The notes: generated from the sequence alone by a model not told the origin. Positions 55,650 through 64,000 are shown, numbered from the stretch's first letter. The stretch: 64,000 bases of DNA from Mycolicibacterium sp. 018/SC-01/001 (GCF_007096635.1 NZ_VKAA01000007.1:124001-188000), one strand, 5' to 3'. Translations and numbers: made by a program.

Positions 55650-56579
55650 GTGTTGCGTGAAAAGCAAGACCGCCGGACGAAGATCTGGCGGGTCGCGGCG
55701 GTGTTCGCCGCAACGAGTGCCCTGGCGTTGTCGGGCTGTGCCAGTGGCGGCGACTCGGGCGGAGGCGGCGGTGGCGGCTCTTCGACGTCGAGCGCAGCTC
55801 CGGCAGAGAAGGTCGAGGAGATCGCCAACACGGTGCCCGAGGCCATCAAGTCTTCCGGCAAGCTCATCATCGGCGTCAACATCCCCTACGCCCCGAATGA
55901 GTTCAAGGACGAGAGCGGCAAGATCGTCGGCTTCGACGTCGACCTGATGAACGCGATCGCCGGCACGCTCGGGCTGACCCCGGAGTACCGGGAGGCCGAT
56001 TTCGCCAAGATCATCCCGTCCATCCAGCAGGGCACGTTCAACGTCGGCATGTCGTCGTTCACCGACAGCAAGGAGCGCGAGCAGTCGGTCGACTTCGTCA
56101 CCTACTTCTCGGCCGGCACGCTGTGGGCGCAGAAGCCCGGCGCCAACATCGACCCGAACAATGCGTGCGGCAAGCGGGTTGCGGTGCAGGCCACCACGGT
56201 CCAGGAGACCGACGAACTGCCGGCCAAGAGCAAGAAGTGCACCGACGAGGGCAAGCCGGCGATCAACATCGTGCCGTTCGACGGTCAGGACGCCGCCACC
56301 AACGCGGTGGTGCTCGGCCAGGCCGACGCCATGTCCGCGGATTCGCCGGTGACGCTGTATGCGATCAAGCAGACGGGCGGCAAGCTCGAGCAGGCCGGGG
56401 AGACCTTCGATTCCGCGCCGTACGGCTGGCCGGTGGCCAAGGGATCCCCGCTGGCGCAGTCCCTGCTGCAGGCCCTCGAGCATCTGATCGAGAACGGCAA
56501 GTACAAGGAGATCGCCGGGAACTGGGGCCTGGAAGCGGGCATGATCGACAAGCCCGTCATCAACGGCGCGGTCTCCTAG
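55650..56579 (+). CDS. Glutamate-type ABC transporter substrate-binding lipoprotein
   Basis: 309-aa family-3 solute-binding protein. A basic N-terminus (REKQDRRTKIWR) and hydrophobic stretch lead to lipobox LALSGC with Cys30, then a Gly/Ser linker. The mature part has KLIIGVNIPYAPNEFKDESG, IVGFDVDLMNAIAGTLG and FAKIIPSIQQGTFNVGMSS, typical of polar or acidic amino-acid binding. GTG 55650 (TTG 55653 possible). First gene of a three-gene importer; lipidation would use Lgt. Confidence 0.92.
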   Translation: MLREKQDRRTKIWRVAAVFAATSALALSGCASGGDSGGGGGGGSSTSSAAPAEKVEEIANTVPEAIKSSGKLIIGVNIPYAPNEFKDESGKIVGFDVDLMNAIAGTLGLTPEYREADFAKIIPSIQQGTFNVGMSSFTDSKEREQSVDFVTYFSAGTLWAQKPGANIDPNNACGKRVAVQATTVQETDELPAKSKKCTDEGKPAINIVPFDGQDAATNAVVLGQADAMSADSPVTLYAIKQTGGKLEQAGETFDSAPYGWPVAKGSPLAQSLLQALEHLIENGKYKEIAGNWGLEAGMIDKPVINGAVS

Positions 56580-56597
56580 CCGGAAGCGACACCACAC

Positions 56598-57515
56598 ATG
56601 AGTGATGCCGGCGCGCCGCCGCAGACCATCGACGCCGTCCCGCTGAAGCACCCGTGGCGGTGGGTGGCGGCGGCCGTCATCCTCATCCTGGCCGGCCTGT
56701 TCGTCTACGGGGCGGCCACCAACCCGGCCTACCGCTGGCCGGTGTTCGCCGAGTACCTGTTCAACGAGCGGGTGCTGACGGTCGGCCTCGTCAACACGCT
56801 CCAGCTGACCGTCTACTCGATGGTGCTGGCCATCGCGCTCGGCGTCCTGCTGGCTGTGATGCGCCTGTCGCCGAACCCGGTGTTCCGCTGGGTGGCGTGG
56901 GTGTACCTGTGGATCTTCCGCGGCACACCCATCTACGTGCAGCTGGTGTTCTGGGGCCTGATCCCGACCATCTACCAGACGATTCAGCTGGGAGTGCCGT
57001 TCGGGCCGTCCTTCGTCCAGGTCAATCTGCAGAACCTGTCGATCCCGTTCCTGTTGGCGGTCCTCGGCCTCGCGCTCAACGAGGCCGCGTACATGGCGGA
57101 GATCATCCGCGCCGGGATCACGTCGGTGCCCGAGGGCCAGCTGGAGGCATCGACGGCCCTGGGCATGTCGTGGGGTCTGGCGATGCGGCGCACCGTGCTG
57201 CCGCAGGCCATGCGGGTGATCATCCCGCCCACCGGCAACGAGGTCATCAGCATGCTCAAGACCACGTCGCTGGTGACCGCGGTGCCGTTCACGTTGGACC
57301 TGTTCGGTATCACCGCCCGGGAGATCGCCGCGCGTACCTTCGAACCTGTGCCGCTGTTGATGGTGGCCGCGTTCTGGTATCTGGTCGTGACGAGCATCCT
57401 GATGGTCGGCCAGTACTACCTGGAGCGGTACTTCTCCCGCGGCGCGTCACGCAAGCTGACGACCAAGCAACTCGAGGCGCTGGCCAAGGCGCAGGCAAGT
57501 ACAGGTGGGATGTGA
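56598..57515 (+). CDS. Amino-acid ABC transporter permease
   Basis: 305-aa HisM/GlnP-type permease with five to six helices and the EAA loop [20 protein letters not shown] followed by [18 protein letters not shown], which docks the ATPase. Only one permease gene is present, so the channel is probably a homodimer, unlike the GluCD heterodimer of corynebacteria. ATG 56598 is 18 bases after the lipoprotein gene. Overlaps the ATPase gene (GTGA). Confidence 0.93.
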   Translation: MSDAGAPPQTIDAVPLKHPWRWVAAAVILILAGLFVYGAATNPAYRWPVFAEYLFNERVLTVGLVNTLQLTVYSMVLAIALGVLLAVMRLSPNPVFRWVAWVYLWIFRGTPIYVQLVFWGLIPTIYQTIQLGVPFGPSFVQVNLQNLSIPFLLAVLGLALNEAAYMAEIIRAGITSVPEGQLEASTALGMSWGLAMRRTVLPQAMRVIIPPTGNEVISMLKTTSLVTAVPFTLDLFGITAREIAARTFEPVPLLMVAAFWYLVVTSILMVGQYYLERYFSRGASRKLTTKQLEALAKAQASTGGM

Positions 57516-58294
57516 CGCAAACAGCGGAGTCGGTCAAGCCGATGGTGAAGGCCGAGCTGGTGTGCAAGGACTTCGGCGCGCTCAAGGTCCTCAAGGGCAT
57601 CACGCTCGAGGTGCAGAAGGGACAGGTGCTGGTGCTCGTCGGGCCATCGGGGTCCGGGAAGTCGACGTTCCTGCGCTGCATCAACCATCTGGAGACGGTG
57701 AGCGCGGGCCGGCTCTATGTCGACGGCGAGCTGGTCGGCTACCACGAGCGCGGCGGCAAGCTGCACGAGATGAAGCCCAGCGACGTCGCCAAGCAGCGCC
57801 GCGAGGTGGGCATGGTGTTCCAGCACTTCAACCTGTTCCCGCATCGCACCGCGCTGGGCAACGTCATCGAAGCACCGGTCCAGGTCAAGGGCGTGAACAA
57901 GGCCAAGGCGATCCAGCGCGGCAAGGAACTTCTGGACCGGGTCGGGTTGGCCGACAAGGCCGAGGCGTATCCGGCGCAGCTCTCCGGCGGGCAACAGCAG
58001 CGCGTCGCGATCGCCCGCGCGCTGGCGATGGATCCCAAGCTGATGCTGTTCGACGAGCCCACCTCGGCGCTGGATCCCGAGTTGGTCGGCGAGGTCCTGA
58101 CGGTGATGAAGACGCTTGCCTCGGAAGGCATGACGATGGTGGTCGTCACGCACGAGATGGGCTTCGCGCGCGAAGTCGCCGACGAGGTCGCGTTCATGGA
58201 CGGCGGCGTCGTCGTCGAGCGGGGCGACCCGCGCACGGTCATGGCCAACCCCCAACACGAACGGACCAAGGCGTTTCTCTCCAAGGTGATGTAG
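57512..58294 (+). CDS. Amino-acid ABC transporter ATP-binding protein
   Basis: 260-aa ATPase with Walker [15 protein letters not shown]-loop [10 protein letters not shown], signature [17 protein letters not shown], Walker [13 protein letters not shown] and H-loop [10 protein letters not shown], all typical of GlnQ/HisP. The GTG start overlaps the permease stop. The kinase gene follows immediately and may be cotranscribed. Confidence 0.95.
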   Translation: MTQTAESVKPMVKAELVCKDFGALKVLKGITLEVQKGQVLVLVGPSGSGKSTFLRCINHLETVSAGRLYVDGELVGYHERGGKLHEMKPSDVAKQRREVGMVFQHFNLFPHRTALGNVIEAPVQVKGVNKAKAIQRGKELLDRVGLADKAEAYPAQLSGGQQQRVAIARALAMDPKLMLFDEPTSALDPELVGEVLTVMKTLASEGMTMVVVTHEMGFAREVADEVAFMDGGVVVERGDPRTVMANPQHERTKAFLSKVM

Positions 58295-58332
58295 CGCCGG
58301 ATCCGGTCACCCCGCTGTGGCGGGCGGCCCAA

Positions 58333-59412
58333 GTGTTCCGGCTGCTCAGCTGCCTGTACGCGCTGGGTTTCGGGCTCGCGGTCAACGACGAGCTGGCCCG
58401 GCCGCTGGGCGGCTGGCTCGTTTTCGCGGTCCTGATCGGCTGGAGCGTGGCGTGCGCGGTCGCCTACCTACAGGGATTCGGCCGCCGACCCGCGTGGGTC
58501 CTGGCCGAACTCGCGGTGGTGGTGGCGCTGGTGATGTGCACCGAGCTGGTCGCCTCGGACGCGTGGATCGCCGACAACCAGGCGTTGCCGACGACGCTGT
58601 GGGCCACCAACGCGACGATCTCGGCGGCCATCCTGTTCGGTCCGGTGGGCGGCATGGCGACCGGTCTGGTGGTGATGTCGCTGGGCGCGGTGCTCAAGGG
58701 ACACGTCAACGTCGATCTGAGCCGCAACGCGACGATCGTCATCGAGCTGGCGGTGGGTCTCGCGGTCGGGATGGCGGCGCAGACCGCGCGGCGGGCGCAC
58801 GCCGAACTGGAGCGCGCCGCGCGCTTGTCCGCATCGGTCGAGGAGCGGGAACGGCTGTCCCGGCACGTGCACGACGGAGTCCTGCAGGTGCTCGCGCTGG
58901 TGGCGCGCCGCGGTCACGAGATCGGCGGGGAGACAACGCAACTGGCGGAGCTTGCCGGTGAGCAGGAGCGCGCGCTGCGGCGCCTCGTCGTGGCGGGTGA
59001 GCAGACCGCCGCCGGTGCCGGGCAGGCCGATCTGGGCGCGATGCTGCGCCGGCGGGCCAGCGACCGGGTGTCGGTGAGTGTGCCCGCTCACCCGGTGCTG
59101 GTCGATTCGCGGGTGGCCGATGAGCTGTGCGCGGCGGTCGGCAATGCGCTCGACAACGTCCAGGCGCACGCCGGCGACGGCGCCCGCGCGTATGTTCTGC
59201 TGGAGGACCTCGGTGACGCGGTGACGGTCAGCGTGCGTGACGACGGCATCGGGATTCCCGATGGGCGGCTCGCCGACGCCGTAACCGAGGGTCGCATCGG
59301 CATCGCCAAATCGATTGTCGGACGGCTTGATTGGCTCGGTGGAAAAGCGACGTTGCACACCGGGCCGGGGATGGGGGTCGAATGGGAGCTGACGGTTCCG
59401 CGATCACGGTGA
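58333..59412 (+). CDS. MacS-like membrane sensor histidine kinase
   Basis: 359 aa from GTG 58333. Five to six N-terminal helices (about residues 5-145), then a HisKA_3 dimerisation helix with the phospho-accepting His in LSRHVHDGVLQVLALVARRG and an HATPase domain (VGNALDNVQAHA N-box; VRDDGIGIPDG G1). Homologues I know start further upstream (DPVTPLWRAAQVFRLL), and that reading frame is open back to 58291 here, but the codon at the expected start is GTA and no ATG, GTG or TTG is available near it. CTG 58315 is one option. Overlaps the response regulator gene by 31 bases. Confidence 0.87.
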   Translation: MFRLLSCLYALGFGLAVNDELARPLGGWLVFAVLIGWSVACAVAYLQGFGRRPAWVLAELAVVVALVMCTELVASDAWIADNQALPTTLWATNATISAAILFGPVGGMATGLVVMSLGAVLKGHVNVDLSRNATIVIELAVGLAVGMAAQTARRAHAELERAARLSASVEERERLSRHVHDGVLQVLALVARRGHEIGGETTQLAELAGEQERALRRLVVAGEQTAAGAGQADLGAMLRRRASDRVSVSVPAHPVLVDSRVADELCAAVGNALDNVQAHAGDGARAYVLLEDLGDAVTVSVRDDGIGIPDGRLADAVTEGRIGIAKSIVGRLDWLGGKATLHTGPGMGVEWELTVPRSR

Positions 59413-60038
59413 TGGTCGTCGACGACCATCCGATCTGGCGCGACGCGGTGGCGCGCGATCTGGCCGACGACGGCTTCGAGGTCGTCGCCACGGCAGACGG
59501 GGTGGCGGCCGCGGCGCGCCGTGCCGCCGTCGTGCATCCCGCGGTCGTGGTGATGGACATGCGCCTCTCCGACGGCGACGGCGCGCAGGCCACCGCGCAG
59601 GTGCTGGCCGTGTCGCCGACCTCCCGGGTGCTGGTGCTCTCGGCGTCCGACGAACGTGACGACGTGCTCGAGGCGGTCAAGGCCGGCGCCACCGGCTACC
59701 TGGTGAAGAGCGCATCCAAGCAGGACCTCGCCGACGCGGTACGCGCGACCGCGCAGGGCCGGGCAGTCTTCACACCGGGTCTCGCAGGGCTGGTACTGGG
59801 GGAGTTCCGGCGTATCGCCCGGGACGAGCCGGGCCCGGCGCAGCCGAGGCTGACCGAGCGGGAGACCGAGATCCTGCGCCACGTCGCCAAGGGGTTGACT
59901 GCCAAGCAGATCGCCGCCCGGCTGTCGCTGAGCCACCGCACGGTCGAGAACCACGTCCAGGCGACGTTCCGCAAGCTTCAGGTGGGCAATCGCGTGGAAC
60001 TCGCGCGCTATGCGATCGAGCACGGCCTGGACGAGTAG
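59382..60038 (+). CDS. NarL/LuxR-type response regulator (MacR-like)
   Basis: 218 aa. Receiver domain with VMVVDDHPIWRDAV (acidic pair), phospho-acceptor Asp in VVVMDMRLSDGDG and Lys in GYLVKSASKQDL; a LuxR helix-turn-helix follows from residue about 150 (LTERETEILRHVAKGLTAKQIAARLSLSHRTVENHVQ). ATG 59382 sits within the kinase gene; the two form one system. A MacR-type inverted repeat lies directly downstream, before the DUF2339 gene. Confidence 0.9.
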   Translation: MGADGSAITVMVVDDHPIWRDAVARDLADDGFEVVATADGVAAAARRAAVVHPAVVVMDMRLSDGDGAQATAQVLAVSPTSRVLVLSASDERDDVLEAVKAGATGYLVKSASKQDLADAVRATAQGRAVFTPGLAGLVLGEFRRIARDEPGPAQPRLTERETEILRHVAKGLTAKQIAARLSLSHRTVENHVQATFRKLQVGNRVELARYAIEHGLDE

Positions 60039-60042
60039 CTGA

Positions 60043-60058
60043 CGAGTAGTTGTACTCA
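60043..60058. promoter_or_regulatory. MacR-like operator upstream of the DUF2339 gene
   Basis: CGAGTAGTTGTACTCA agrees with the Streptomyces MacR consensus TGAGTAC-N2-GTACTCA at 12 of 14 defined positions. It lies 4 bases after the response regulator stop and 35 bases before the DUF2339 start. A second partial arm CGAGTAG precedes it at 60032-60038. Confidence 0.6.
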
Positions 60059-60093
60059 TCCGCGGGGGGCACCGCAGTTGCCACGATGGCGTC

Positions 60094-61863
60094 ATGACCG
60101 AACCGCACGCCCCTGTCGTCGCCCGGTTGTCTGCTGAGTTCACCGCTCTCTCGCAGCAATTGGTCCGGGTCTCGGCCGATCTGGCCGAACTCGACCGCAT
60201 CTTGACCGCGCGGCCTGCGCCGCCACGGCCTGCGCCGCCTCCCGTGCCGGTGCCGCCGCCGTATCGACCGCCGGTGCCCGCCTACGTGCCGCGGCCCGCG
60301 CCGCCCCCCGCGCCGGCCCGGCCGGCTCGTGAGCGGTCGGAGGGCTGGATCGGCAAGGTGCTCGCGGTCGCCGGTGTCGCGGTCACGCTGATCGGCGTCG
60401 TGCTGCTTCTGGTGCTCGCCGCGCAGGCAGGCATTCTGCGACCCGAGTTCCGGGTGGCCGGTGGTGCGGTGCTGGCCGCCGCGCTCGTGGGCGCGGGTTG
60501 GCGGTTGCAAAGCCGTCCTGGCGGTCGCGTCGGTGCGATCGCGCTGACGGCGACCGGCGTCGCGGCCGCCTACATCGACGTCGTCGCCGTCACCACGATC
60601 TACGGCTGGGCCTCCGCGGTTCTCGGACTGCTCCTGGCCTCGGCGGTCGGCGGTGCGGGATTGACCCTCGCGCGTCGCTGGGATTCCCAGCAGCTGGGTC
60701 TGCTGGTGCTGATCCCGCTCATCGTGCTCGCGCCGATCGTCGCGGACGGGGTCACCCTCCTGCTGGTCGGTTTCATGCTGGCGCTCGCCGCCGCCTCGCT
60801 GCCGGTGCAACTGGGTAGAGACTGGGTGTGGCTGCACGCGGCGCGCACCGCCGCGGCGACCCTGCCGCTGCTGGTCGCGTTGGTGGCCCGCCACGTCGAC
60901 GTACGGGACGACCTGTGGCTCGCCGGCGCCTGCGGGATCGGCGCACTGCTGGCAGTGGCGGCAGCGGTCGTGCTGCTGCCCGGCTCGCGCCGTCCGGCCG
61001 CGATCGCGCTGCTGACGGCGGCCGGGGTGACGCCACTGCTGTGCGTCGGCTTGGTGGTCGACCGGCTGGTGGCGGCGCTGATGATCACGGCGCTCTCAGG
61101 CGCGCTGCTGGCGATCGTGCTGGTCGGTGACCAGCTGCCCGGGGTCGCGGGCATCGCCCGCCAGGTGTTCTCCGCGTTGTCGGCGGTGACCGCGCTGATC
61201 GCGGTGACGGTCGCCTTCGACGGACAGGTGGCCGCGCCGATCCTGCTCGCGATGGCGGTTGTGGTGGCGATCGCCGGGCGGCGGGACATCGTCGCGCGCT
61301 GTGCCGCAGGGCTTTTCGCCGCTGTCGGAGCGTTGATCCACTTCGCGTACGTGCCGCCGGCCACCGTGCTCTCGGCGACGGCAACGGTTGCGACGGCGAG
61401 CGCGTCGAGTCTCGTGTCGAGCCTTCTGCTCGGGGTCGCCGCCACAGCGATCGCCTGGTCGTGGTCGGGTGAGCAGCGCGCGATCTGGGCGGCGGGCGCC
61501 GCCGCCGTCGTCGCCTACGCGATCACGTCGTTCACCGTCACGGCCGGCGTCCTGATCGGGGGAGAAGGCCGCGGCTTCTACGCCGGTCACATGATCGCCA
61601 CGATCGGGTGGATCGCGCTGGCAGCTGTACTGCTCGGCTACGCCGTCCGACTGGCGCGCGCCGACCGGTCGGTGCCGATCGCCGGTGGTCTCGGACTGGT
61701 GGGCGCGGCGGTCGCCAAGCTCTTCCTGTTCGATCTCGGCACTCTCGACGGCATGTTCCGAGTCGTCGTGTTCATCGTCGTCGGGCTGATCCTGCTCGGC
61801 ATGGGCGCCGGCTACGCCCGCCTGCTCGAACGGCAGGACCATGTGACAGCCGACACGCACTAG
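60094..61863 (+). CDS. DUF2339 multi-pass membrane protein
   Basis: 589 aa. Residues 1-35 look like a short coiled coil (LSQQLVRVSADLAELDRIL), 36-75 are Pro-rich, then GWIGKVLAVAGVAVTLIGVVLL begins about 14-16 closely packed membrane helices typical of DUF2339. Function is unknown. The MacR-like box upstream suggests control by the adjacent two-component system, whose Streptomyces counterpart regulates membrane-protein genes. ATG 60094; the gene ends in the TAG that abuts the dps operator. Confidence 0.85.
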   Translation: MTEPHAPVVARLSAEFTALSQQLVRVSADLAELDRILTARPAPPRPAPPPVPVPPPYRPPVPAYVPRPAPPPAPARPARERSEGWIGKVLAVAGVAVTLIGVVLLLVLAAQAGILRPEFRVAGGAVLAAALVGAGWRLQSRPGGRVGAIALTATGVAAAYIDVVAVTTIYGWASAVLGLLLASAVGGAGLTLARRWDSQQLGLLVLIPLIVLAPIVADGVTLLLVGFMLALAAASLPVQLGRDWVWLHAARTAAATLPLLVALVARHVDVRDDLWLAGACGIGALLAVAAAVVLLPGSRRPAAIALLTAAGVTPLLCVGLVVDRLVAALMITALSGALLAIVLVGDQLPGVAGIARQVFSALSAVTALIAVTVAFDGQVAAPILLAMAVVVAIAGRRDIVARCAAGLFAAVGALIHFAYVPPATVLSATATVATASASSLVSSLLLGVAATAIAWSWSGEQRAIWAAGAAAVVAYAITSFTVTAGVLIGGEGRGFYAGHMIATIGWIALAAVLLGYAVRLARADRSVPIAGGLGLVGAAVAKLFLFDLGTLDGMFRVVVFIVVGLILLGMGAGYARLLERQDHVTADTH

Positions 61864-61864
61864 A

Positions 61865-61887
61865 CTGGATTGAGTCCAGAAAAGGAG
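61865..61887. promoter_or_regulatory. Fur-like operator and ribosome site before dps
   Basis: CTGGA-TTGAG-TCCAG (61865-61879) is a perfect 5-bp inverted repeat, and the string TTGAGTCCAGAAAAGGAG resembles the mycobacterial FurA box found before furA-katG (TTGACT..TTCCAGAAAAGG). AAAGGAG (61881-61887) is the ribosome site. Confidence 0.5.
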
Positions 61888-61895
61888 CTGTTGTC

Positions 61896-62399
61896 ATGGG
61901 TATGAACGCACACACTCAGAACCAGAGGAGCGAGGCCGGGGTCATCGGTTTCCAGGCGTCGCCCGCGCTGACCGAGGCGCTGCAGCGCGTCCTCGTCGAC
62001 GTCATCGAACTGCACCTGCAGGGCAAGCAGGCGCACTGGAATGTCGTCGGCACCAACTTCCGCGACCTGCACCTCCAACTCGACGAGGTCGTCGACTTCG
62101 CCCGCGAGGCCAGCGACACGATCGCCGAACGCATGCGCGCACTCGACGCGGTGCCCGACGGCCGGTCCGACACCGTCGCCGCGACCACCTCGCTGCCGGA
62201 GTTCCCCGTGTTCGAGCACAGCACCGGTGAGGTCGTCGACCTGGTCACCGCCCGCATCTACGCCGTCGTGGCCACGTTGCGGGACGTGCACGACACGGTC
62301 GACAGCGAGGATCCCAGCACCGCCGACATCCTGCACCAGCTGATCGACGGGCTGGAGAAGCTGGCCTGGCTGCTCAAGTCGGAGAACCGGAAGGTGTGA
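61896..62399 (+). CDS. dps: DNA starvation/stationary-phase protection protein Dps
   Basis: 167-aa ferritin-like dodecamer subunit. Ferroxidase residues lie in KQAHWNVVGTNFRDLHLQLDE (His, Asp/Glu) and AREASDTIAERMRAL; four helices cover about residues 20-160. It stores iron and limits Fenton damage, and may bind DNA. ATG 61896 has AAAGGAG upstream. The short, moderately charged ends (ENRKV) differ from the long Lys-rich tail of classical mycobacterial Dps1, so this may be the second paralogue. Confidence 0.9.
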   Translation: MGMNAHTQNQRSEAGVIGFQASPALTEALQRVLVDVIELHLQGKQAHWNVVGTNFRDLHLQLDEVVDFAREASDTIAERMRALDAVPDGRSDTVAATTSLPEFPVFEHSTGEVVDLVTARIYAVVATLRDVHDTVDSEDPSTADILHQLIDGLEKLAWLLKSENRKV

Positions 62400-63648
62400 C
62401 CGCAGGGGCCCGATGCCCTACCAGGTACCAGGTGTGCATCGGGCCCTTGCCCTTCACCTCGACCACGCCGCGCTCTTCGAGCACGAAGCGATCCCTCAGT
62501 CGTTCGTAGACGTCGTCGGGCACTTGAATCCGGCCCTCTACGTCGGTGGTCTCCATCCGGGACGCGATGTTCACCGCGTCGCCCCACACGTCGTAGAAGA
62601 ACTTGCGGGCGCCGACGACGCCGGCAACCACGGGCCCGCGCGCCATCCCGATCCGCAGCGGAACCGCGCGGCCTCGAGCATCGGTGAGTCCGGAGACCGC
62701 GTCGGCCATGTCGAGAGCCAGGGCGGCGAGTGCCTCGAGGTGATCGGGGCGCGGGGTCGGGACGCCGCTGACCACCATGTAGGAGTCACCGCTGGTCTTC
62801 ACCTTCTCCAGGCCGTGCCGGTCGACCAGCGCGTCGAGGTCGGTGTAGAGCCGGTCGAGAAACCGGACAAGGTCGGCAGGCGGGGTGTCGCTGGCCCGCC
62901 TGGTGTAGCCGGCGATGTCGGCGAACAGCACCGACGCGTCGTCGTACTTGTCGGCGATCACCGAGCGCGCCGGATCCTTGAGCCGGTCGGCGATCGTCTC
63001 GGGCAGGATGTTGGCGAGCAGCCGTTCGGAGCGTTCGTACTCGGCTTCCATCGCCCGCTCGGCGCGCTCGGTCTCGCGCAGCGTGTACCAGAGCGTCGCC
63101 ACGATCATCACCACCGTCGACACCACCGAGGAGATGAATCCGACCGTCAGGAACCACGGGGGACCGAGGCCGCGATCATTGGGCACGGTCAGCTCGAGCA
63201 CGATGATCAGGACCACTCCGGTGCCGGCGATCATCGAGGCCAAGGCGATGCGTTCGATGCCCAGCGTGAGAACCGTCAGCGACGCGGCGACGAGGAAGTA
63301 GAACTGCAGCCCCGAGTCCGTGCCCATCGTGTAGCAGAAGAACGAGACCGACACGTAGGCCAACGACACGAACAGCAGTGGCGCGACGAGTTCCCCGAGC
63401 GGACACAGGCGCGGGATGCTCAAGAAAGCCAGCCCGCACAGGATGTTGACCACGCCGAGCCACGCAAACCCGCCGCCGACGACCACTTGGAACGAACCGA
63501 ACAGCAGCGAGACGGCGGCGGCGATCCACCCGGCGATGGACAGCACCCGGACGCGGCGGGCCACCGCCTCGGCCCGGTGGCGGCTGAGCGAGGTCACGCG
63601 CCCCTGCAGTGCCACCTCGGGCACGCAGACGGATCGCACGTTGCGCAC
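62374..63648 (-). CDS. cya: Membrane adenylyl cyclase (class III, Rv1625c-like)
   Basis: 424 aa. Six membrane helices in residues about 35-190, a cyclase-transducing segment (RETERAERAMEAEYERSERLL) and one class III catalytic domain. Metal Asp244 (LFADIAGYT) and Asp288, substrate-defining Lys284 and Asp353, and transition-state Asn360 and Arg364 are all present, so it should be an active homodimeric adenylyl cyclase. The start is GTG 63648. Its 3' 26 bases overlap the dps end, and a strong hairpin lies within its last codons. Confidence 0.94.
   Translation of the reverse strand: MRNVRSVCVPEVALQGRVTSLSRHRAEAVARRVRVLSIAGWIAAAVSLLFGSFQVVVGGGFAWLGVVNILCGLAFLSIPRLCPLGELVAPLLFVSLAYVSVSFFCYTMGTDSGLQFYFLVAASLTVLTLGIERIALASMIAGTGVVLIIVLELTVPNDRGLGPPWFLTVGFISSVVSTVVMIVATLWYTLRETERAERAMEAEYERSERLLANILPETIADRLKDPARSVIADKYDDASVLFADIAGYTRRASDTPPADLVRFLDRLYTDLDALVDRHGLEKVKTSGDSYMVVSGVPTPRPDHLEALAALALDMADAVSGLTDARGRAVPLRIGMARGPVVAGVVGARKFFYDVWGDAVNIASRMETTDVEGRIQVPDDVYERLRDRFVLEERGVVEVKGKGPMHTWYLVGHRAPAVTPSGSPT
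62406..62446. terminator. Strong hairpin downstream of dps, inside the cya coding end
   Basis: GGGCCCGATGC (62406-62416) and GCATCGGGCCC (62436-62446) are perfect 11-bp arms separated by 19 bases. It starts 7 bases after the dps stop and could terminate dps transcription. On the other strand the same bases encode part of cya (KGPMHTW to GHRAP). Confidence 0.6.
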
Positions 63649-63689
63649 GCTGCGGAGCCTATCGTCGATGGCAGCGATAGCCTGCTCGA

Positions 63690-64000
63690 ATGACGGGTAT
63701 CGCGTGCTGCCAGCTCGATCCGGAGATCGGCGATCTCGACGGCAATGCCGAGCGCATCGCCGCCGCGATCGCCGACGCCAGGGCCGCCGGCGCCGACATC
63801 ATCGTCCTGCCGGAGCTGGTCACCTCCGGTTACATGCTCGACGGAGACGCCGAAGCGCGCTCGGTGGCGATGGGACGTGACGACCCGAGGTTCGCGAAAT
63901 GGGCTGCGGCAGCGCAGGATTCACTGGTCGCGCTGGGATTCTGCGAGCTGGGTGCGGACGGTGTCCTGTACAACAGCGCCGCTGTGCTCCAGGGGGGCGG
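63690..64000 (+). CDS. Carbon-nitrogen hydrolase (nitrilase) family protein, 5' part
   Basis: First 103 residues of a nitrilase-superfamily amidase; the gene runs off the window end. The N-terminus MTGIACCQLDPEIGDLDGNAERI is typical, and the catalytic Glu lies in IIVLPELVTSGYM. The Lys and Cys of the triad lie beyond the end. Divergent from cya with a 41-base gap. Substrate cannot be decided from this part. Confidence 0.85.
   Translation, partial: MTGIACCQLDPEIGDLDGNAERIAAAIADARAAGADIIVLPELVTSGYMLDGDAEARSVAMGRDDPRFAKWAAAAQDSLVALGFCELGADGVLYNSAAVLQGG

Overview
The window is high-GC actinobacterial DNA with short or overlapping intergenic gaps and many GTG starts. Gene content and order point to a mycobacterium, most likely a rapidly growing Mycolicibacterium. 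The reasons are the order ilvA, treZ-treY-treX, acyltransferase, bioAFD, bioQ/bioB-bsaP, nrtR/nadABC, hisDCBHA-impA-hisFI, trpE-C-B-A, lgt, gltBD, pyk, tesB and cydABDC, a PriA-type HisA with no trpF, and a Rv1625c-like membrane adenylyl cyclase. I see no rRNA, tRNA, CRISPR array, prophage or transposase.

Layout. 1-1.75 kb: threonine ammonia-lyase and, tail to tail, a broken dihydrofolate-reductase-family remnant. 1.75-10.06 kb (minus strand): a coupled operon of a membrane acyltransferase with an SGNH domain, treX, treY and treZ (trehalose from glycogen). 10.1-16.2 kb: biotin synthesis (bioA; bioF-bioD and a 2H phosphoesterase; bioB-bsaP-DUF2567) with the TetR repressor bioQ and two matching BioQ operators. 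16.2-21.7 kb: lipase and the NAD regulator nrtR, divergent from nadABC across a clear NrtR box. 21.7-23.3 kb: a small secreted protein, a LysE exporter and an F420-type oxidoreductase. 23.3-29.7 kb: histidine operon. 29.7-35.2 kb: bcp peroxiredoxin and the tryptophan genes. 35.2-38 kb: lgt with a very long acidic repeat tail. 38-40.3 kb: an HNH/13E12-type gene under a perfect SOS box, then two small membrane proteins. 40.4-48.8 kb: gltBD, pyk, tesB. 48.8-54.9 kb (minus): cytochrome bd operon cydA-B-D-C plus a DUF4190 protein. 54.9-58.3 kb: HdeD-like protein and a divergent glutamate-type ABC importer. 58.3-61.9 kb: MacS/MacR two-component system followed by a probable MacR operator and a DUF2339 membrane protein. 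61.9-64 kb: dps, adenylyl cyclase (minus) and the start of a nitrilase-family gene.

How it works together. Most of the window is housekeeping anabolism, with each pathway carrying its own local regulator or operator: BioQ for biotin, NrtR for NAD, a candidate MacR box for the envelope gene, a Fur-like box for dps, a TACTAC/GTAGTA palindrome for cydA and a LexA box for the HNH gene. Many promoters place the -10 about 6-9 bases before a GTG or ATG, so leaderless transcripts look common (bioA, bioQ, nrtR, hisD, trpE, HNH gene, pyk). PriA in the his operon supplies the TrpF step missing from the trp cluster; trpD, hisG and hisE must lie elsewhere. The most unusual items are the roughly 640-residue repeat tail on Lgt, the SOS box laid over the HNH start codon, the BioQ operator on the bioA stop codon, the compacted CydC nucleotide-binding domain and the MacR-like site between macR and the DUF2339 gene.
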